DNA of 35,738 bases, from assembly GCA_025526915.1 (NCBI GenBank), contig JAHLKH010000232.1, forward strand, positions 1-35,738, written 5' to 3'. The notes beneath the pieces are model-generated. The model was not told the origin of the DNA. It did not search any database and saw only the letters and a list, made by a program, of their open reading frames with translations. Origin of the DNA: Entophlyctis helioformis (Eukaryota; Chytridiomycota; Chytridiomycetes; Chytridiales; Chytriomycetaceae). Positions 30,538-35,738 of this stretch are shown here, piece after piece; the first letter of the stretch is position 1, and every line of letters begins with the position of its first letter. A program made the translations under genes and the position numbers.

Positions 30538-30873
30538 GGTCCTGGCAAGCGCTGCGTGGTGCTGCACGGCTGCCGTGCACTGCACTGGCCTGAAAGCGAA
30601 GGATGTGGATGGTCCAGGCGGCTGGGGCTGCTGGCTGTGCGGCACCTCACGAACAGGCTGAGGCTGCACAGGACGGGGAAGGAGCGGGCGAAGCGGCTGG
30701 AGCGGGCGAAGCGGGACGCTGCTCTGTGACGACTGCTGCGATGAAAGCGACTGCTGCTGGCGAAGGAACCGCCTGCGTGCAACTTTGTCAGCAGCGTTGC
30801 TGGTCGTGCTTGCCAGCCCTCCACGACGTCGTTTCTGCGGCCGCTCTTCATCGCCGTTGCCGTTGCCGTCCAT
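27746..30873 (-). pseudogene. Helitron Rep/helicase gene, internally deleted and frameshifted
   Basis: Reading the minus strand from ATG 30873: a low-complexity N-terminus with nuclear-signal-like RPQKRRRG; a segment in another frame ending about 30027 (NIGFSFSVFAADSNN, LPARRYFNDNDRVSIL); a further piece at 29650-29949 after an in-frame TAG at 29962-29964; and then the Helitron-like N domain, 29405-28260 (CIFCGAKFF, CCAYGAVRLP, AREFQENIRAFNSMFSMASS, GRVHHRIADL, RISEMNPLCFPFSFPLLFMH, GEPGWHKD). After an acidic stretch it jumps at about 28250 directly to the Pif1 C-terminus (LLPKILHTT, RRLQFPLRPSFAMTINK, then after the 71-nt intron 28079-28149 SQGQTLTRVGLYLPAPVFSH, GQFYVAVSRV). The Rep HUH/Tyr motifs and helicase motifs I-IV are absent from the window. 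A one-base frame change near 27960 is needed to reach ENVVFLEVL and the polyQ tail. Not functional as it stands. Confidence 0.8.
29633..29664 (-). repeat. CTGAC-type repeat within the Helitron gene
   Basis: Tandem CTGA units, including repeated CTGAC on the minus strand, between coding pieces of the Helitron gene. It probably sits in an intron ending at the acceptor CTGCAG near 29600. It is the same type as the repeats in the MAPKK introns. Confidence 0.6.
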
Positions 30874-31492
30874 GGCCGATGGCCGATGGGTGAAGATGAA
30901 GGTCTGATCTGGCGTCGCCTGGACAGCAGCGAACATGCGGCCATGAGCAGGCAGTGCGACGGAATGGGGAGTGCAGGCGGATGCGTGTATTGGGGCAGAC
31001 AGGCAAAGAGACAGGAGAGGCAGACACACACAGAGACAGGCGAGCAGCGAGGCAGCCACTGGACTGGCTGCGTCAGCCCAGCCGTCGGCATCAGCGCGAT
31101 CAAAGATGCTCGTGTGGTCTGCCTGCGGCACCCCACACACAGGCAGCAGCAGGAGGATGCAGGAGGAAGCAGGAGAAGCAGGGGATGTAGGGATGCAGGG
31201 AGGAGGTGGGATGGCGACGGGGGATACGCCCCGTACCACAGCACCGCCTGCCGGGGGCTGCTGGGATGCCTGCTCTCTGTGCTGTGCTGCACTCGCTGTC
31301 CGCTGTGCCGTTGTGTCAACCAATCAGAAGGCTTAGAGGGCCGTTCTGTCGGCCAATCAGAAGAGGGCAGGCGGATGGCGAGAATTGAATCTAAGAGAGC
31401 GGTTGGCCCGTCTGTGGTTGCTCGACCATCCACATACACTCTGTCGCTCCTTGCCCTCTTCAGCACACCCTTGGCCGTCCATAACGCAACCC

Positions 31493-31544
<52 letters not shown>

Positions 31545-31629
31545 ACACACACACACACACAAGCACACACAAGCACACGCAACCACACACACACACACAC
31601 AACCACACACAAGCACACACGAGCACAAC
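30874..31629. promoter_or_regulatory. Divergent promoter region between the Helitron and XPG-type nuclease genes
   Basis: This 756-nt stretch separates the start codons of two genes read away from each other. Two CCAATCAG boxes lie at 31320-31327 and 31353-31360, both on the plus strand, each followed by AAG. A CA-rich microsatellite leader precedes the plus-strand ATG. Open frames across the region are long but low-complexity and not gene-like. Confidence 0.5.
31495..31628 (+). repeat. CA microsatellite
   Basis: A pure CA run of about 50 nt followed by CA interrupted with AGC, CGC and ACC, ending one base before the nuclease ATG at 31630. It would form most of the 5' UTR. The long Thr-His and Cys-Val frames across it are artefacts. 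Confidence 0.95.
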
Positions 31630-34600
31630 ATGGGGGTCCCTGTGGTTGTTTCGTGCGCGGTAGAGAATGGCGGCGGCAGCGTACACAAGGACGTGCGCTG
31701 GTCCTTGGTGTCGAAGCTTGTGCTTGGCAGCGCACGACTGTCACAAGATCCAAGCGACACCAACACGGCCACACCCAGCCACTGCGGCGCCTTCCTTGTC
31801 GATGTGATGAGTGTGCTTTATCCACACTTCATCAGGAGAGGAGGGCCTGATCACCCGTTGTCAAAGGCCGAGTGGATACCAATCCTCAAGCCGGTACTCA
31901 GCTCGTTCACGGACAAGTTTGGCCCCGAGTACGCCTACATGTTCCACGTTGACGGCAGGCTCGGCGACTCTGGGATTAAGGTTGTCCACAACGGCCGAGC
32001 GATCAAGGTCCTGAATGCGGTGGGCACAGTTCTACGGTGTATTCGCAGACGCCGCAAACGCAAGAGATACAAGCGCTTATCCAAGTATGTCCACTTTGTC
32101 CTGCCGCATCAAGGCGATTCTAACTCTCAGTCAATGATCCAGGAAAGAGAAGCGTGCACTGCTGCTCTCGTTCACGCTCACGCACAATGACAAGCAGCTT
32201 ATCTACGAGGCGATCGCGGAGATCTTCAGTTCTGAGCCGCGGCGTGCAGTATGCTGGTGCAAGCACGAAGCGGATGTTTGCATTGCCCGCCACGTAGCCT
32301 ACCATGCAAGCAAGCCAAGGTATAGATCGCCATGGCAACTGTCTGTTTTGATTGACGGCTAACAGTCTTTGTCTTGCAGCAGCGACATTCCCATTGCCGT
32401 CATTTGTAACGACTCTGATCTCGTGGCACACTGTGCTGGACGTTGTCCCGTCATCATGATGTCCACGCGGAACGCGGAGGCCACCAACCTGCGGTCTTTC
32501 AACCATTCAGGCATCGTATCTCTTGCGTCGGCCCTCGGAGTATACGAATTCCCTGGAGCTTGCCAACTTGTGGTTGCGTTGAGCAAGAGTGACTATTTCG
32601 ATTGCTACGGGCGTGGTGCGTGCGATTCCTGTCTTGATGCTCTGTATTGTCGTCCAAACTGTGGTGTTGACTAACACGCATTGCTACTCACATCGTCTTG
32701 CAGGTCTGCGCACTGCCGTCAACACCGTCAACAGGTACGTCGAGGAGGCGGCGCACAAGAGGAATATCACGCCGGAGGAGTTCTGCGTCCTGCTCCACAC
32801 CCCCAAGATTGCCAGCGACTTCAAGAAGGATGTCAGGGCCGCCTACTCTGACGAGTTGTTGGCAATCGGAGGCGAGGACCTCGTCAAGTCGTTCCTCAAT
32901 GCCTTCTCCGTTTTCGTGTACCACGACGAGTCGGGAAACATTGCCAGCCAGTTCAAAGCCCCAAGCAGCAACAACGGTCAATCTGGCGATGTGCAAGGGC
33001 AGAGGCAAGTCATTGCATGACTGGCCAAGCACGTGGCACTGTAGATGCATTTGCATGCATAGCACCATACTGACCATCCATTGCTACGTGGCAATGACAG
33101 CAGCCAGGCTGCCAACACGACCGCCGCGGCTCAACCAAGGTACGCATGCATGCGATCTCTTGAAGTCTCTCGCATTGCTGACTCTGCGTTCCTGTCTTTG
33201 ATGTCATTGATGGATCGCGATGCAGATGCTCATCTGCTGGCTGCCTCCTTGTACACTCCAAGTGGCAAGAACGCAATCCTGACTCCGACATTGTGCACCT
33301 GACGCAGAAGGATATCGATGGGCACCTCGACAAGATTGTCAACAACGGCGAAATGGCCACAACTTTTTACGAGGTCAAGCGATGTCCGATTGCATTCGAC
33401 TGCATTGTCAAGCACGTGCCAGGTTACCTCGCTCGCAACCCCAATGGAGTCGCAGGCCGAGATATTCTAGCCAAGATCAGCAGGACAGCAAGTGCGCAGC
33501 TGTTGGAGCTTGTCTGTGAGCAATCCCTTTTACCGACAGTACGCGCAGAGCTTGGTCGACTTGATCAGCTTGTTTGGGACACACATGTACGTTATGGCAT
33601 GACTTGGATGCATGTGCATATCTTGCCTTGAACTGTCTAACTCAATCCGCTGTGCATTGGACAGGGCGCAGCTCGGAGGATGAAGGTGCAGCTGGGCAAA
33701 ATTGTGAATCCTTGCTGCGTATCCTTTCAGGATATTTCAACTCCACGTACGTTTGGCTTGCATTGGAATGACTCGATGCCATGTACTGACAACACCTTCT
33801 TTGCTGAATGTGCTATTCAAGAACCAATAACGCAGCAAGGCAAGCAGAAAGGCAAGCAAAACCCCAAGCAGAAAGGCAAGCAGAAAGGCAAGGTCATCAA
33901 GCAGGACGATCCCCAGAAATCCTTGGCCGAGATCCACAGAAAGGCCACCGAACGGCTGAACGACCTGAAATCTCGCACGGATGGCGAATCAGTGACACTT
34001 GTCGAGCAGCTGAACGAGGCCATCAAACTGCTAGAGTCGATCATCAAGGAAGCCTCAGTGCGTCTTCATCTTGACTGTCTGTGTGTGCATGTACTGACTT
34101 GTCGCGATCACTCATTTCTCCAATTGGCAGGAGGCTCGGCCTCCAAAGCGGCGCAAGCGGCGTAAGCGACCACAGCCATCTGTTGATGCTCAGGTGGAAG
34201 AAGCACAGCCCGTGGTCTTTTCTCTCAATCGACATTTAGACACCAAGACGACGGTTAGTTCTGATGTACCATTGGCGCTTGCGTATGCATTGTGTGCACT
34301 CGGAATGCATTGCTCATGCTGCATCCAACCTCCACAGCCACGACTTCAATTCACAAAGAAGCAGGAGGCTGCGCTCATGAAGAGAAGCACATTGCAAGCT
34401 GCAAAGGCCGCGACACTGAAGGCCATCAAGGCCAACAAGGGAAAGTCGAGCCGGTTTGCCCGTAGTAGTTTGCCTGCTGGCACGAGAATGGGTAAGTGAT
34501 GTATGCTGTGCCATTTGCCTTGAGTACTCTTGCTGACATGCGTGTTTTGGCAGAATCGTGCGTCGCTCACGATGGGCACTACATCTGCTGATTCGAAAGC

Positions 34601-35738
34601 TGGGTCGCACTGTTACAGGGCCACTCATGTCGCTCTCTGCGGCGATCGGCAACAATGATCAACAAACGGCAGAGCAAGCAACCAATCAACCTGCTGTGGA
34701 TGCGCCAGATCAGCCTGCCGTGGACGAGCCTGATCATCGTGGCGCGAGAGTGCTGCTTGAGGTATGGTTCAGGATCGCCATTCTGCCTGCATGCATGGCT
34801 TTGCATGGACTGACTCAGAGGTTGGCATGGTGCGCAGAAAATGTTGTCGGGCAATCCAGGAAGCGCCAAGGTCTATGGCATCGAAGCCAGGAAGATGCCA
34901 GAGATATGGACGCGGCGTCTGATCATCGAGGACACATTCGCAAAGGTGTACTCGTTCATCGTCGGTCTTCGGCACGCTGGGTTCGTCACGATCGGCGCCG
35001 TCGTCGAAGAGATGCTTGATCTTGTCCCGGATGCGCCACTCCCGCCCAAGTACCACGTCTACAAGTGGATCGAAGGAGAGCAGGTCAGGCACTGTTTCTT
35101 GGACCTGGACTTCAATGGCATCGACGACCTCGGCGACCATGCCAGCATTGACGGCCTCGGCGGCGTGACCAAGGCGGAGCTCTTCTCGGGTCGATTCACC
35201 CTCGGAAAGGACGTCACCGCCCGCCTCATGTACGGCTCGAGTTTGTACAATCACGAAAGCGAGGAGCCTCGGTATGGGCATCCGGTGCAACTGGCGACGG
35301 GTACAAGACTCGAGCGCGTTATGTTGAGAAGGTCAAGAAGCCCAAGAAGGTCACGAAGCCCAAGACAGCCGAGGAGTCAAAGGACGCCGAGCAGCCTGAG
35401 GACGCCGAGGATGCCGAGCAGCACGAGGGATGCCGACATTCACGAGCAGGCCCGATCAGCCTCAGCAGCCCGATCAGCCTGATCAGCCTGCAGCAGCAGC
35501 ACCAAACAGTACCGACATCCAACCAGCTGTTCACGGCACTCATCAACAGCACCTCGGGTGGCGAGACAACTGTGGCCTGCATCTTTCGCCACCTGTCATT
35601 CATTTTCACCGGCAAGGAGATGGTCAAGCCGCAGCAAAACATGGACACGATCAATGCGTGGGTCGTCACTGTCATGCAGTTGATGATCCACCGTGCATGG
35701 ACGCGCGGTGATGGGTCCACCGTGCGGCATGGACGCGC
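31630..35738 (+). CDS. Divergent XPG/FEN-family structure-specific nuclease, many exons, 3' end outside window
   Basis: Predicted metal-dependent nuclease for flap or branched DNA. Exons joined in phase: 31630-32084, 32143-32319, 32380-32615, 32704-33004, 33101-33139, 33226-33586, 33665-33746, 33822-34057, 34131-34253, 34338-34491, 34619-34761, 34838 onward. The order of acidic motifs fits XPG/FEN1: starts MGV; CGAFLVDVMSVLYPHFI (first Asp); YAYMFHVDGRL (second Asp); KHEADVCIARHVAYHAS (in place of the E-A-E motif); AVICNDSDLVAHC (paired Asp); LVVALSKSDYFDCYGRGLR, the GSDYxxxxxGIG-like end of the I domain. Later parts are a Lys/Gly/Gln repeat (KQKGKQNPKQKGKQKGK), a bipartite-like basic signal PPKRRKRRKRPQ and an unrecognised C-terminal domain (HCFLDLDFNGIDDLGDH). 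One intron has a GC donor (33005). Near 35270 the reading appears to change frame; coding-like sequence (NQLFTALINSTSGGE) continues to the edge. Confidence 0.75.

Larger units (their letters stand above)
27579..30873 (-). mobile_element. Helitron rolling-circle transposon, 3' portion (5' end not located)
   Basis: Evidence is of two kinds: a decayed Rep/helicase gene on the minus strand with clear Helitron N-terminal and Pif1 C-terminal motifs, and a hairpin-plus-short-tail 3' terminus at 27579-27605 in the right place (about 140 nt after the helicase stop) and orientation. The 5' TC end is not identifiable by eye. It may lie between 30873 and 31630, or beyond 35738 if the divergent nuclease gene belongs to the element. 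Sequence here is richer in introns and repeats than an autonomous Helitron normally is. The outer coordinate given is simply the start codon of the gene. Confidence 0.75.

Noticed and set aside
30886..31629. Upstream extension of the nuclease frame into the divergent promoter
   Set aside because: It passes through the CA microsatellite (a Thr-His run). ATG 31630 begins MGV, as in FEN1-type proteins (MGI), and is the natural start.
31357..31825. Minus-strand Cys/Val-repeat proteins across the CA repeat
   Set aside because: They are translations of a microsatellite, not genes.

Overview
This is nuclear DNA from a eukaryote, most likely an early-diverging fungus; I favour a chytrid-like organism. 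The genes are broken by many short GT-AG introns (about 60-190 nt). Donors of the GTACGT/GTGCGT type are frequent and several introns carry a CTGAC-like branch point. The gene set fits a fungus: a ubiquitin-L40 fusion, a MAPKK, a fungal-type bestrophin-like protein and a GATA factor. It also keeps genes often missing from Dikarya, such as an ARMC7 homologue. The lineage is inferred from gene content and style; no marker sequence was compared. The gene models below were spliced by hand from reading frames and splice sites, with phase checked at each junction unless stated otherwise.

Layout, 0-19 kb: 3' part of a class I cyclic-nucleotide phosphodiesterase (+, cut by the window edge); a CaMKK/LKB1-type AMPK-kinase (-); ubiquitin-ribosomal protein L40 (+), divergent from the kinase; a Thr- and Ala-rich coiled-coil protein (+) whose first exon is unresolved; a ZIP zinc transporter (+); a bestrophin-like channel with a large low-complexity insert (+); mitochondrial EF-G2/MEF2 (-); ARMC7 (+), sharing a roughly 100-bp divergent promoter with MEF2; a GRAM-domain membrane protein (+); and an NAA50-type N-acetyltransferase (-).

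Layout, 19-36 kb: a 1112-residue GATA-finger protein (-), a MAP kinase kinase (-), a poorly conserved unknown gene (-), and then a mobile-element region. That region holds a Helitron (-) with a terminal hairpin typical of Helitron 3' ends. Its Rep/helicase gene is decayed: the central catalytic part has been deleted. Divergent from it, and separated by a region with two CCAAT boxes and a CA microsatellite, lies a 12-or-more-exon gene (+) for a divergent XPG/FEN-family nuclease that runs off the window.

There are no operons. The left part is a compact housekeeping and signalling region (cAMP removal, AMPK activation, MAPK cascade, zinc uptake, mitochondrial ribosome recycling). The right part is accessory. 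The most interesting candidate is the head-to-head pairing of a Helitron replication gene with an XPG-type nuclease gene, which may be two genes of a single large element whose 5' end lies beyond the window.
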